This document shows, in pieces, positions 13,782 to 25,866 of a stretch of DNA of 64,000 nucleotides. Below the pieces are notes generated by a model. It saw only the letters and a program-made list of their open reading frames with translations, searched no databases and was not told the DNA's origin. The translations under genes and the position numbers were made by a program. This stretch comes from Aphrophora alni (taxonomy: Eukaryota > Arthropoda > Insecta > Hemiptera > Aphrophoridae). The stretch spans positions 40,914,368 to 40,978,367 of the forward strand of contig OY740768.1 of the NCBI GenBank assembly GCA_963513935.1, written 5' to 3'. Positions within the stretch are counted from its first letter, which is position 1. Every line of letters begins with the position of its first letter.

Positions 13782-13809
13782 AGTGAGACAATGTTAACAT
13801 TGTCTCACT
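13782..13809. repeat. Perfect 28-bp palindrome
   Basis: AGTGAGACAATGTT is directly followed by its exact reverse complement, centred on GTTAAC. Related GTCTCACTC and CTCACTGATT words flank it, and it sits at the left edge of a CpG-rich block (13840-13980). Confidence 0.85.
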
Positions 13810-13829
13810 CTAATTACTTTGTCTCACTC

Positions 13830-14070
13830 CAGATTTGCAACGTGAAGGCACGAAATAGTGAGCGCGTAACATGCAGACAAGGTCGTATGCGCGCGAAATA
13901 CGTTGGCAGCACTGGCTGTAAATCAGCTGGTCAGCTGTTGTACTGTTGTATTTGTCACAACACTTCCGGTCACGGCAGAAGCCACCATTTCATTGATTTG
14001 CCATTTGTAAACATTGAAGGTGGTTTTGCTGTCGCAAAATGGACGTTAATGTTATTTGTCTTTCTATAAG
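13830..14070 (+). other. CpG-rich block of unknown nature between two palindromes
   Basis: This stretch is strongly enriched in CG dinucleotides (for example GAGCGCGTAAC and TATGCGCGCGAAATACG) against a CpG-poor background. A 100-codon plus-strand frame crosses it (13764-14069), but I recognise no domain in it. A small ATGGACGTTAATG start lies at about 14040. It could be the promoter/first exon of an unrecognised gene, or the body of a non-autonomous transposon bounded by the palindromes at 13782 and 14270. Lipocalin B ends on the opposite strand 700 bp to the right. Confidence 0.3.
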
Positions 14071-14269
14071 TAATTCTTTGGTGAACAATTCTTTTAGGGT
14101 GTTTGTGTTCATTTTTAAGGAGATTATTTTTTGTTTTATAATTTTGTTTCTGATTTATTAATGCTACTTTCACATTAAATGTCATATTAAAAGTTCACTT
14201 CTGTGTAAAAATATGTTACGTTTCTTCACCAATTTATTTGTTTTATTTTAACTGTAGGAAAAATATAAT

Positions 14270-14390
14270 GTGCAACTCGAGTGCAAAGTGCAATTGCCTC
14301 ACTCGAGAAACCATTCCTCACTCGCCTACAGCTCGTGAGTAAGGATTTCTCTCGAGTGAGGCAATTGCTCACTTTGCTCACTAGTTGCAC
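14270..14390. repeat. Imperfect hairpin (MITE-like), arms about 55-60 bp
   Basis: The left arm starts GTGCAACTCGAGTGCAAAGTG and the right arm is its near reverse complement ending CTCACTAGTTGCAC. Both contain CAATTGCCTCACTCGAG. The loop is only a few bases (CTACAG). The long matching arms with small indels are typical of a hairpin-type miniature element. Confidence 0.75.
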
Positions 14391-14790
14391 AAATAACTAT
14401 TGAAGTTCTTGTGGAAATGTTTCATTTGATATAATACTCAATAGTTAACTAACTTTTCCTTTATATCTAAACCCACAAACGACTTTTCAGGTGAGTCATG
14501 TGTGGTTAGCACATTGAATTCACATCACTGTTGTTCTAGAATTCGCTTCCAATTAGGCCGGCTTGTCCATATAGGCAACAAGGCTGCACTGTTGTTGCAA
14601 TGCAACTGAATTAATATATTATTTGTGAGAAATTATGTTAAAGTTTTATTTTTATTTTATATCATCTCACAAATCAAGTTTGTTATTTTTTTCTAAAGAA
14701 ATAATAAATTTAAACGCATGATTTGGATTATAAACATTTAATCTAAATGATTTTCAAATTCAAAATTACTATTCTAAACTAGAATGGTCA

Positions 14791-17700
14791 TCAACGTTTT
14801 GTAAAAGGGTGATCACAACCTAATTGTGAATCAAATAGTAGTCCAGCTTCCCTGCCATTTACATTCCCCATAGCATCAACGATCATAGGAAGAAGAGTAT
14901 CTTCATTCTCTTCCCAATGCTGTACTCGAGTCACAACCCAGCCTGAAACTAAATTTTAGATCATAATTAGAATTTGTTTTTTACCTTAAATGTGATTAAC
15001 ACTGATTTTATATAGCAAAACTAATATTGTTTCATCACTTAACTATAAGAAACTATGTAAATTGTTCGTTTAACTTGTTTGGAAATTACTCTTAGTTTTA
15101 CTATTAATTTGTGTGTGGGGTGTGGTGTGTGTGTGTGTGTGTGTGTGTGAGTGTGTATATATATATATATATATATATACACAAACTTATTGTATCAATT
15201 TGAACTGAGTATTTTAAAATGTTGAGATTGGTAAAAACTAAATTTTGAAAATTTTCATTATTACCTTGCTAGTTTGTATTTTTTTTTTCTTTCACTAAAC
15301 ACAAGATATACTCACAAAGATTGACACTAACAAAGTGTCAATGTCATTGTGATCATTGACTTTAGTACATTTTTGATATGGGATTTTAATCTTTGAAGCC
15401 AGTAGGGTTCTAAATGGGGTTCTATAATTGTTTTAGGCAACAAATTTATTAAATATTAAAATTAACATCAATGAAAATAATGACATTTCTTTATAGACAA
15501 TAACAGAGTTGACTGATTACTTACGAACATTATTGCTGCATGAAGCAAGAACAGCGAAATCATCATAATTTGTTTCAACTATGAATAACTTGGTCACACC
15601 TTCCTGCTTATCTAGAGTCAGGCAATTTTTATTAAATTAATGTATTTCAGTATTCTCAACACAATAGAAGTATCATGTTTAATGTGTATAAATATTCACA
15701 TATTTAAATGTTTAAATATGTGAATCGAAATGTTTAATAAATATTCATTTGATTGTCTTTTGTTTATTAAAATATTGATTTTGTAAGTTGAAGATGCAGA
15801 GAAATATAAATTAATTTTAAACTTAACTTTAAAAAAAGCTAGATTTTTATAAAGATTTCAACTTATTACTTTAATGTTTGAACCCATAATATTTTTTCCA
15901 ATATACATATGTTTATATATGAATATACATTAATTCAATATATACATTTGTTTTATGTTTTATATGTTTGTGTTATATGTTATATTTTAGGTTTATGTGC
16001 ATCTGGTAAAAGATTGAACAAAGATGGAATTGAGTTAGTTAACTGACTAATTCTGTTTAGATGTGTTTTAAAAATAAAAAATTATTTGTTATCATCGCCT
16101 TAAAAAATAAAATAAAAAAGTGCATGAAATAGAGACTCCTACCCCTTAAATACTTAAATAACATCAGAGTCAGAAGAGAACAAGAGATGGTCAAGAGAAA
16201 CCTAATAAGAAATATGAAAGAGAGGAATCTAATCCAAGAACAGATGAACAAAGATGTAGATCCAGCTATACCTCAGACATACCTGTAGTTACTCACAATA
16301 AGTAAGCTCCCGAAATACTGACCACAAATTTAATATAGATAGATGTTATACCTCATTAGTTAAGTCCTGAGATTAAATTTTAACTTGGTGATGATAAGAT
16401 GTGAGGAAGTTTCTAATAATGACTCCTAAGTATTTCATACCAAACTTATTGACGGTATAGCACTATTGAAAATCTAAACACTTTCATACTAAAGAAATTA
16501 ATTTTAGTAGTTGAATGCCTTTTAGTCGAGATTAGGAAGAGTTTTTGTGCTTTTATGATCAATAGTCTTTCCCTGTGTATCTTTAGATTTTGACTACAGT
16601 GATATAAATCAGTTTCTTTCTGCAACAGAAGATGCTGGTTGAAGGACATGCTAGTTCCAGAAGTTACTTTTGTTTACTAACATTGTTTTCTAGTCAAGTT
16701 TATTCCTTGTTTGATTCAAATTGATTCAGTAGATGGGTATTTAAAAAAAAACCAGAATTTTCAACATTTATACAGGTTTTCTTAAAATTTTCAGCAATAA
16801 CATTTTCTTTTTTTTTTCAATAAAATAAATGGAATATGATTTAAATAATAATTGGAACTGAAATTTGTTTTGAAATCGGTGAAGTGGTTCCCAAGTTATG
16901 ACCATATTTTGCAACTGAAAAGTAAGATGTCCAGATTTTCAGGCAAATCTTATACGTTTTTGAAATATGATCTCAGACAATATATGTATTGTCAGTCATA
17001 ACATTGGTATATGATTTAAACGCTAATTGTAACTGATTTTTTTTTAAATCGGTCCAGTGGTTCCCAAGTGTTAACAACTTTTGGATAAATCGATATTCCC
17101 CAATACAGTTCCTAAATTATAACAATATTTGCCTGCGGGGATAAGGGATAATAAGAAAACTAGAATTTTCAACATATTTTAGGCATTTCCTTAAGATTTT
17201 CATCAACAACATATTACATTATTTATTAGTTACAAAAGTGGTATATGTTTTGAATACTAATTGGAACTAATTTTTTTAATCCATGAAGTAATTCTCGAAT
17301 TTTAACAATTTTTTGCTAACAATTAAAAGAAAATCCATTTCCTCCAGTATATTAGTTACATTTCAAAGACAAAATAAATTTTATAATTAAGGAAGTTGGC
17401 ACCTATTATTATTGTAATTTTACTATATTTCATTCAAACTAGGAATGGTTACATTTGTAGGAATGGGAATAGAATTTACTACACTGCCCACCATGTTCCT
17501 CTGTAAACCAGACTCTTGCGTTTTCACACAATTTATAGATCAAGTTACACAAATCTCAACTTTTATTAAATAAAATGTCTATCTGTCAACTTACAACTCA
17601 AAAGCCGCTGATATGATGTACATACAGTTTATTTCATATGTAGGTATATTGTCTGGTTAAGTTTTAGTTGATGTTTGATTAAAATAATTTCAAATAATAT

Positions 17701-19430
17701 ACATTTTATCGGTTTCACAGTTGGTAAATAATTATTACAATATTTAAAATTTAAGGAATTATTAAAATTATTTTAAATAATACAAAATTATAACTTGTTT
17801 TAGTTTGAACCCACTGTGTAGTTATATAATTTTTCTACATAATGTGAAAAAATATTTATATCATAATTAAGGTGTTTAAATTATTTTTAAATTGAGAGTT
17901 TTTAAGTAGTTATTACAAACAGAACAAAGAAAATCTATGTACAATTTTCTGAATGTTTAATTGTATTTTTAACTAATAAATTGGAAATTAAAATAGTTTT
18001 TATCACTTACATTCAGGATCATAGTCCCAGGTTACTGTCAAAACACCATCTTTTTTATTTGTATATCTGTACATACCTTCTCCATTATATTCGGTATGAG
18101 ATTGGTCTCTGCAAACATTGAACATCATGATTATTATTAAATTTATACTTAGAAAATTATAAAGATTTATTTAACAAGTAAATCTAATGTTTTTTTTATT
18201 TTTTTTTATTTATTTATTTTTTTTTAAATCTATTAAATATTGTATTATCTGTTCACCATTTTAACTCTTCTTACTTAAAACGACAATTTTTACAGGAATG
18301 CATCATTTTTTTTTAATTTTTGATTATGTTTAATAGCTAAAAAGACGTATTTTCACATGCGTATTGAAAAATTGTGGTTATGTCAATTTCAAAATACAGA
18401 TTTTTCTTCTATTTTTAATCTTGATGTACTTTTATAGCCTTAAAAAAACCACTAAAAATATTTTCTAAATGTGTAAGTAAATACACACATAAATTATACA
18501 TAATAAACACACACATAACAAGAACAATTTTTTTTCTAACAAAATAGCATTTTTATAAGTTTGTTTTTGTATTTGTTGAATAAACATTTCACAAAGCATT
18601 TCTCTTAAATTAGATGTGGCCAATAAACAAATCAGGCTGAAGAAATACAATAATCTTAAAAACAATACATCCTATTATTTAAAACAAATTTTTGAAACAA
18701 TTACTAACAAAAACGAGGTGGAGGAGTAGCTGATATATAGTTCATCGTAATCGGGATCATACTCGCATTCTAGGAGTCCACAAGTTTCTACTCCACCAAA
18801 TAACAATGACCCGAACTTTGCCTGCTGATACCAGAGGCCTGCAAACTAAAATCACAATAAATATCAAATTTTTTAAAAAGATTTTCCCTTTAGTAATATA
18901 AATAGTAATAATTGTAATATTTTTTATTCCAAAATTTCATCAAATTCAAATATACATTTCCTTATTTAATCTGGAAGTAAAACATAAAATAAAAAAATAA
19001 AAATACTTGAGTATTTCTAACGATGCGTATTTATTCAGTCAATTTATTGTAAATAATCTATGACAAATTCACAATGTTACAGATGAAATGATTAACATAA
19101 ATATATATTTTTCTTCTCTTTGTTATTTTACATCGAAGCTGTGTATTATGGATTAGTATCCGTTTATTGATTTCAATTATTAACTATTTTACTTCTTTTA
19201 TAATTTTCAATAACAATTACAAAGCCTCCAACTTGTTTTAAGTTCATATAAGTTTAATATTTTAAAAGCATAGCTTATAATATCTGAAATTATATATTAA
19301 AAATATTAGTTAAACTTACAAGTGACATGTTGAAATGTGATTTATGGGTGAACATTGGGCATATCGGGTCAGTGAGTTGGGACACACTTGATCCAGACCA
19401 AATTAAAAATATCAAGGCGAAATACCACAT
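14791..19430 (-). CDS. Lipocalin B, secreted ApoD/Lazarillo-like lipocalin, five coding exons
   Basis: A secreted lipocalin of 192 aa. Exons: 19320-19430, 18715-18845, 18011-18108, 15525-15611 and 14791-14942 (stop TGA). Intron phases are 0, 2, 1, 1. Residues 1-18 (MWYFALIFLIWSGSSVSQ) form a clear signal peptide. G-L-W (40-42) is the barrel entry signature, VETNYDDFAVLASC (125-138) the second lipocalin signature, and WVVTR (144-148) the third. Cysteines at 24, 59, 138 and 185 sit where ApoD-type lipocalins form two disulfides; C64 is extra. There is a possible N-glycosylation site at N35 (NMS). Donors are GTAAGT except exon 2, whose donor reads TC|GTTTTT and is weak, though its phase and position match lipocalin C. 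AATAAA-like signals follow the stop at about 14645-14656. Sixteen-lipocalin-type ligands (bilins, lipids, pheromones) are possible but the sequence does not say which. Confidence 0.9.
15118..15182 (+). repeat. Compound (GT)n(AT)n microsatellite in lipocalin B intron 4
   Basis: About 15 GT units run into about 10 AT units. The array lies between coding exons 4 and 5. Confidence 0.9.
15612..18010 (-). other. Intron 3 of lipocalin B
   Basis: The 2.4-kb intron between coding exons 3 and 4 has no supported exon. It carries the three-unit diverged repeat at 16740-17340. A possible retroelement scrap lies at 16150-16650, where short minus-strand frames are too broken to classify. Confidence 0.6.
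16740..17340 (+). repeat. Diverged tandem repeat of about 170-200 bp units in lipocalin B intron 3
   Basis: AGAATTTTCAACAT recurs at about 16756 and 17162, followed each time by a CTTAA-ATTTTCA-CAA segment. AATCGGT-AGTGGTTCCCAAG occurs at about 16875 and 17044, with a worn third copy near 17280. TATGATTTAAA-TAATTG-AACTGA precedes each of these. Three old units are therefore visible, which may be a tandemly amplified interspersed repeat. Confidence 0.65.
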
Positions 19431-22400
19431 GCCTCAATTTAGCTGTATGTATTCTGTAAAAACTGAACAAAACTTTATTGTAACGTGTAACGTTACTTTT
19501 GTACAAACATAATATAAATTATTTTTATAAAAACAATACATGTAAATATTTGAAGAGTTTATTATAAAGAAAACATTTTTACCAAGATACATAAAGGTAT
19601 GAAATGAGAGAAAATATATTTACCCAGGAACGCAAAGGTATGCAATTAGACTTTGGACTAAAGTAAAGATTGCTTTTGTTTGGATGCTGTTATATAGTCC
19701 TTAGATAAATAAGTGTATGACTTCTAGATAGACTCGGAACTCTTTAGCATTATCTTCAAAGTGAAATTTTTGGTACTCTATGATAAAGCTAATTTAAATG
19801 GCTAGGCTCCATAAAATCTCAACCAAAGATGTTAGGACTATGTGTAATTTATGGTAATATACTAATACTGAAAGTGCCAAGATAATTCAACACATCAGCT
19901 TCTCAAGGAGACTTATTTTCCAGTGTAGAAGTTTATTTCATTACCCAATAGGCCTTGACAGTACACATGTGTAGCTTAGTCCAAAATACAAGTTTTAATT
20001 ATCAATATTACAAATAAATTTTTAACAATAAATTTCAACTGAATGTAAAACAATGAACAATTATATTTTTAGGAACATATTAAAATGAAAATAAATATTT
20101 AAGAAAAAATTACCACAATATATAAAATAAATAGTATAGAATAAAACAATATCTTAATAACAAGTTATAAAATTAATTAAACAAGAATTAGTAACCTAAA
20201 AGTATTTAAGAATTATGGTTCAAGAAACACCGTAATGGAACAGAACTCCTTACAGATACTTATATTGCTCCACACTCCTCTCAAATGTGATTTTTGACGT
20301 TTGTTCTTTCATGGTGGCTGGTAACCAATTAATGAAATTTGAAATTTCCCTTTCATTATAGACTATTGTTGGCAAATCGTTTTAGAGAAACAAGAACCAT
20401 GTGAAAATCCTCTCTTCTCCTTATATCATAGCTATGAATTTGATTATTGAGAAGTGGGTTGCAATTGGCAGAGAAAATTAATAAAAAGCGTTTCTAAAAG
20501 ATATATACCACAACACCCAGAAATTTAGTTGCATTAGTTTCACTAAATTAGTTCATCATTAACGAAGTGGAAGTGTTACATTTTCTGGAAGTGAGGTTAA
20601 TATGTATATATTTTTAAAGTCATATAGAAATTTTATTACATCTAAACCACTCAGAAATAGAGCTTATTATTTTTATTTCTACATTATTCAGGACTTTTAC
20701 TTTAAAAAATCACAGTGGTATTATCAGTAAATAGTTTACCACCTTCAACACATGAACACAAATCATTTATATATAATAGAAACAACACTGATCCCAAGAC
20801 ATATCCTGGGGTTTGTCAGTATTTGTCTTTAAAAAACTGGAAGTGACAGTTGATTTGATATTGTATGGGATTTTAATGTGAGTATTGAGTACGGCTTCTG
20901 TTGTAGGTATTAATCCAGTTAAGTGCTGTTTCTCTAATTCTATATTTATATAGTTTTAACAAAATTCATACTGTCAAAAGTCTTAGAGAATTTTTTAAAA
21001 AAACTCTCGTAATAAGTGACAGAGTGAGTAATGTTCCAGTATGATTTACAGAAATCAGAATATCAACTGTATCCAAGGTTATCATATAATATAGTGGACA
21101 TTAATCCTTTTTTGTCATATTGAAACACTGATTCAAGCCAAATATTTATAAAAGAATATAGGTAGAGTTAATAAGACATTATTTTGGATACAAAGAGTAG
21201 CATAAAAGACTTATGTCAAGGTAATTTGGAACCTAGTACGATTGTTCTCACTCATTTTGCTATTTGTTTAATCGTGATTCATAGCAATGATATTATTAAT
21301 GGTGTTATAAACGATGATATTATGGCTTCATTGTTTCCAGCACCATATAGAGAACTTCAGAGTACTTTAAATAAAAAAATACTCTACTAAATTTTTGTAC
21401 ATTATTAGGATCTGTGCTAAGCTAAATATTGTTCACAAAAATGAATACTATTCTGCTACTTTTACATTAGGTGAAAATTTCCACACTAAAATTCCAAGTC
21501 TTTTTTTCAACTGAAGAATATATTTAAGGAGAAATAATAATAATTCAATTTGTTCATCAAATTACAAGCTTCACATTTTTTTAATGTGAAGTACTAAAAT
21601 ACTTCTAAAAGCAAACCATTGTTTTTGTATTGTTTACCCTTATAAGTAGGCCTAAAGAAATCATTAAGCATATAACTACCTATTAGTGTACATGGAACTA
21701 CACAAAGAGATGAATTGTATCTCTCATATTAATACTTTCATGAATTAATATAGTCTTGCTGGTTATTGAAAATATGACTTTGATAAAAACAATATTTAGT
21801 CATTACATGATTTTCCTAAAATATGGAAATAAATTAAAATTACAATAACTAGTGGAAACATTAGGCCTACATCAATATCAGGATCATAGGTTTTAGAAAG
21901 TCACTTCTGGCATTCTCTCACTTCCCATGTATAACTTATGATATTACATTATCAGTTTCATTTATTTTTATAACTTAATATAGGCTATTATTTAAAATAT
22001 ATCATGACTAATCAAATTCGTGTTTAAAAGTTAAAACATCAAGTATATGTCATGTAATTATTTAAAATGGATCACAATAAAATATTTTATAAGTTGTAAA
22101 GTCTGACTGTTTAATCTTATGTTACAAATAACTCAAATACTGTTATGCTTATTATTTTAATTACATAAAGTCTTATATCTATCTTCTACAATTCAGTGAT
22201 TAGAAATCTTACAAAAAACATAGAAACCAAATTGTTTTAGTTGTTTAAACCTTATTAAACTACATAACTTCAAAGTATTAAAATTGCGATTATGTTTTCA
22301 CACACCAAACCTAAAGGAATATACAGTAGTTAATTTAAGACGTTTGTGTAACAGTATTTACCTACCTCAAGGTGCAAGTGTAATATGAATGCAGAGCTAA

Positions 22401-22490
22401 GGTTCAATTGGGACTATATTCCTATTGATATCAAATAAAGAAAAAACACTTGTGTACTCTCAGGTGTTCGTTCAATCAACACTAATTATT
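19431..22490 (-). promoter_or_regulatory. Lipocalin B 5' intron, likely non-coding first exon and TATA promoter
   Basis: The coding exon 1 is preceded on the minus strand by TTTTTACAG ending at 19454, a good acceptor, so the leader is split. About 2.9 kb upstream a TTGAG|GTAGG donor (exon end 22366) is preceded by about 120 bp. A TATAAA box lies at about 22519-22524, giving a transcription start near 22490. Lipocalin C has the same TGAG|GTAGG donor in the same place, which supports this reading. The intron contains a decayed Jockey/CR1-type retroelement at 20240-21100. Confidence 0.4.
20240..21100 (-). mobile_element. Decayed Jockey/CR1-type non-LTR retrotransposon (reverse transcriptase and C-terminus)
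   Basis: Read on the minus strand, frames near 20985-20940 give KKFSKTFDSMNF, the worn first catalytic motif of reverse transcriptase (D-x-SKAFD). Frames near 20815-20700 give PGYVLGSVLFLLYINDL followed by LFTDNTTVIF, in which the Y/F-ADD catalytic box has become FTDN. Near 20465-20390, NQIHSYDIRRREDFHMV resembles the conserved H-S-Y-x-T-R tail of these elements. Stops and frameshifts run throughout, so it cannot be active. It lies in the 5' intron of lipocalin B, on the same strand. Confidence 0.75.
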
Positions 22491-22607
22491 CATTATGTTG
22501 ACAAGTTTGGTATAAACATTTATAAAAATTATTGTAATTAGTAAACATGTCCCAAGTACTACTAAGTAGCAAGATGGAGGAACATCGCAGCTGCTATAGT
22601 GTAAACA

Positions 22608-22612
<5 letters not shown>

Positions 22613-22655
<43 letters not shown>
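22613..22655 (+). repeat. Poly(A) tract, about 40 bases
   Basis: An uninterrupted A run. It lies just upstream (minus-strand sense) of the proposed lipocalin B promoter. It could be the tail of a retroposed sequence or simple slippage. Confidence 0.9.
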
Positions 22656-22658
<3 letters not shown>

Positions 22659-22972
22659 ATAAACAATAACAAAATTTCAGTTACTTTTAAACTAAATATT
22701 TTGGTAGAAATCTAAGTGAATTTAAAACAATATGTAAACAGCATAAACAAAAATAATAGACACAAATTAAATATTTAAAATGTATAGAACTTTAATTTTC
22801 AGAAGTAATGAGGTTACATCGGTTGTTAGGTATAGACTGGGAGTCAGCGACAGAAAATTGTATTTATTTTATACAATTAAAAAGTCTATTTATTTCTTAT
22901 TTAACTTCCAAGAAATACAAAACCAAAAATCTGGTAATCTGTAAATTTTGAGGGAAATTTATTTTATTTTTA

Positions 22973-23145
22973 CCAGCTAATTCTTATTTGATCGGTTACT
23001 ATCAGCAGAAAGCATAATGACATGTCTAGAATGTTGAGGTACTATTCAAGTTCTTAACCCTTGTACAATGCATAAACATTCTAGCTATATCATTACACTT
23101 TCTGCTGATTAGTAAATAGTAACCGAAGAAACAAGAATTAGCTGG
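22973..23145. mobile_element. 173-bp MITE with about 60-bp inverted ends and TA target duplication
   Basis: The left end reads CCAGCTAATTCTTATTTGAT and the right end is the near reverse complement, ending AAGAATTAGCTGG. The arms continue through CGGTTACTAT, CAGCAGAAAG and CTAGAATGTT. TA flanks both sides (22971-22972 and 23146-23147), as in mariner/Tc1-type insertions. There is no coding capacity, so it would depend on a transposase elsewhere. Confidence 0.85.
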
Positions 23146-23798
23146 TATATTATTTTCAGGTATAAATACAGTATGTTTAAGACCTTAATTACTAAACCAT
23201 GTTTGACTTATTTCTTTTTTGCCTTCTAACAGTTTTTCTCTTACCCTAATCACTAGAGGATATTTGGAGATTTTTATATGTTAGTGTTCAGTATATTTGA
23301 TGGTATAATTTCGGCTTGGTATAGTTGATGACAAACATTTCACAATTTTAAAACCATTATGGATCCCTTTTGCAATGTCTAAGTGTTCTGACAAACATAT
23401 TTGCTATGATTAATGTTGTAAAGAATTATCTTACTAAACAGTTAATTGGTAAAAATATTTTCTTTCTTTTTAGTATCCATATCCATGCTGGATTATTTTA
23501 TAAAAATGAAGTCTATAATAACAGAAACCACTTATTAAAGGTGTTCATTTTATCTATTCTTCGGCTAACTGGAAGTGCTTTCAATTATAATAAATAATCA
23601 ATTTAAACCTGCTCCTACTTATTTTATTTTATTTTTTTGTATTCACTATGGCCTTTTCGGCTTTTATTCAGCCATGATCACATGCGTCATTTCAGGAGGA
23701 ATTTTCTTTTCTGTCTTCGTCGACATTTTTTTATAAAAACACATTTGAGAGAAAATGATCCACAGCCAGAGCAGGACGATTATTCATAAGGTGTAAGA

Positions 23799-25075
23799 TT
23801 ACATGGAGAAAGAAAATGACAGCTTAAGTGAAAAAGCTTTACAAACTAAAGCTGCTTGCACTGTAACTCTTAGTAGTATTAGAAGAATTATCAATGAGCA
23901 TAATAAAACGTCTGGTATAACATCGCCTAAGCTCACTACCCCAAGAAAAAAGAGGCCTAGAAAATATTTGAAAACTACATTAGATAATTTCGACTTATCT
24001 GTAATCCACAAGACAATTCATGAATTTAATTTAAGTAAGTGTGAAAAACCTACTCTCAGAGGAATACTATGTGAAAAAGGATAAAATAAATTTCCAAGGA
24101 AGTGTATTGTGTGTCCTTAAGGTTGTTAAAAAATTAGGTTCCGCTAGAAGAAAACAGAATCCTACAGAAAATTACTTGTTGAAAAAAGCGATGTCCGAAA
24201 TTTAAGGTTAAACTATTTGGTAAAAGTGGACAGGTTTAGAAAAGAAGAGACGCAGATTGTGTACATGGTTGAAACATATTTCCATGGTCAACAACCATTG
24301 AGAAAACCTGGACGGACAGCACAGTTGGCGGGCTGAAGAAATCTGTCAGGATAGGTTCTCGAGTAATTGTTTTACACGTAGGAAGCGAGGAGAGATTTGT
24401 GGCCAACGGTTTATTAATGTTCAAATCTGAATTAAAAAAGGGTGACTACAATGGAGACATGAACTTTGTCAATTACTAGAAATGGATCAAAGAACAACTT
24501 ACTCCAATCCTGAAACCTAACAGCGAGTTAACGCGCCTTATCACAACAAACAAGTCAACCCAGCGCCAACCTCATCGTGGAAGAAAGAAGATAAGCAAAA
24601 TGGCTGATTGACAATGGAATTCCCTACGGCAAAAGTATGCTGAAGACCCAGTTATACTCAATAATCAACTGAAGAAACCCAGTTAAAAATGTACAGGTTG
24701 GATGCAGTCTTAGCTCAGCACGGTCACTCTGATCTCAGACTACCACGTACCATCCAGATCTGAAACCAATCAAATTGATATGGGCTACAGTGACAGACTG
24801 TACAAAACAAAGAATGTCAAGTTTTGTTTGCAAAGCATGCTCCAATTTGCGGCCAAGAAATTCGCCGAATTCACTCCAGAAGATTGAGAGAATCGATGCA
24901 AATATGTCAAGAAAATACAAGAGGGATATCTGAACCGTGAACAAGTCATCGACCAAGAGACTGAGCGTTTCGTAATACATGTGAATGATAGCAGTGATAG
25001 TGAAAGTGACAACAGTGACAATGGTTCAGTTTCCAGCGAAGAAAATATGAGAGGAATTGAAGATCTAGACTAGAA
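23799..25075 (+). pseudogene. IS630/Tc1-like transposase relic
   Basis: A decayed DDE transposase. The N-terminal segment (23803-24084) is an open frame with a helix-turn-helix-like region and a basic PRKKRPRKYLK stretch. Downstream, RFRKEETQIVYMVETYFH (about 24235) matches the start of the catalytic domain, where the family has T-D-E-T. The first catalytic Asp is replaced here (M-V-E-T). WIKEQLTPILKPNSEL and, much later, FAEFTPED-ENRCKYVKKIQEGYL plus an acidic Asp/Ser tail (about 24860-25070) follow in shifting frames. Internal stops make it non-functional. The family is common in hemipteran and other insect genomes. No inverted ends were identified. Confidence 0.75.
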
Positions 25076-25866
25076 TTTAATCGATTTGATCCGTGTAAAT
25101 GTATGGCATTGAAAAACTGTATGTTTATGTTTTTAATATGTATCGCAATGCTATTAGTAAATTTTACTGTGTAAATATTCTAAGTAAATAATAAAGACGC
25201 TATTTTTATTATTATGTTTTATTTTTATATCGCAATCACTTATTATTACTGCTTTACCTAATGTCTCTAAATCTTGACTTAATGTACTTAAAAAGCGTAA
25301 TGGCTATGAATTTTATAAAGCGTAAATTTTTATAATCTTACGTGAATATTACAATAAAAAATTAAGTTTCACTTGAACAAGTTTTTCATAAATGTCACAA
25401 ATTGTAGTCATTCTAATCAGTACTAAGAAATATTAATAGCAAACTTGGGTAATAAACATAATATATTCCCAGTTTATTACTGTCTAAATATATTTAGAAA
25501 AATGTAGTCCAGAAAATTAAAAGAGTTTATAAAAAAGTTCTCTGCGAAAAAGAGCAGATGTTTATTAAACAATTGTATTTTTTTTAAATAACTATTATAT
25601 TGTGTTTTTACATGAAAAGAATCTTTAGAATGTCCTCTTTATATAAACTTAAAGCAGCTTTGATATTTTTAAACAGTTTTAAGCACTGGAAGACCAGTGC
25701 AATTCTGTACAATCCCACTACTGAACTAAACACCTGAGCATTCCAGAAAGGTCCACAGAATTACATTAAATCTACAAATAAATGTTTTTTTAATGATAGA
25801 ATATCAATGGAATATTGTATATTTAACTATATAGACTACAGCAAAGGACTGATGCTCGGCGGGCAT

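Noticed and set aside
13764..14069. Plus-strand 101-codon frame over the CpG-rich block
   Set aside because: No recognisable domain, no splice support, and the start lies next to a palindrome, so I kept only the unexplained CpG-rich block.
19327..19512. Plus-strand 61-codon open frame
   Set aside because: It is the opposite strand of lipocalin B coding exon 1 and its acceptor, which has clear signal-peptide and splice support.
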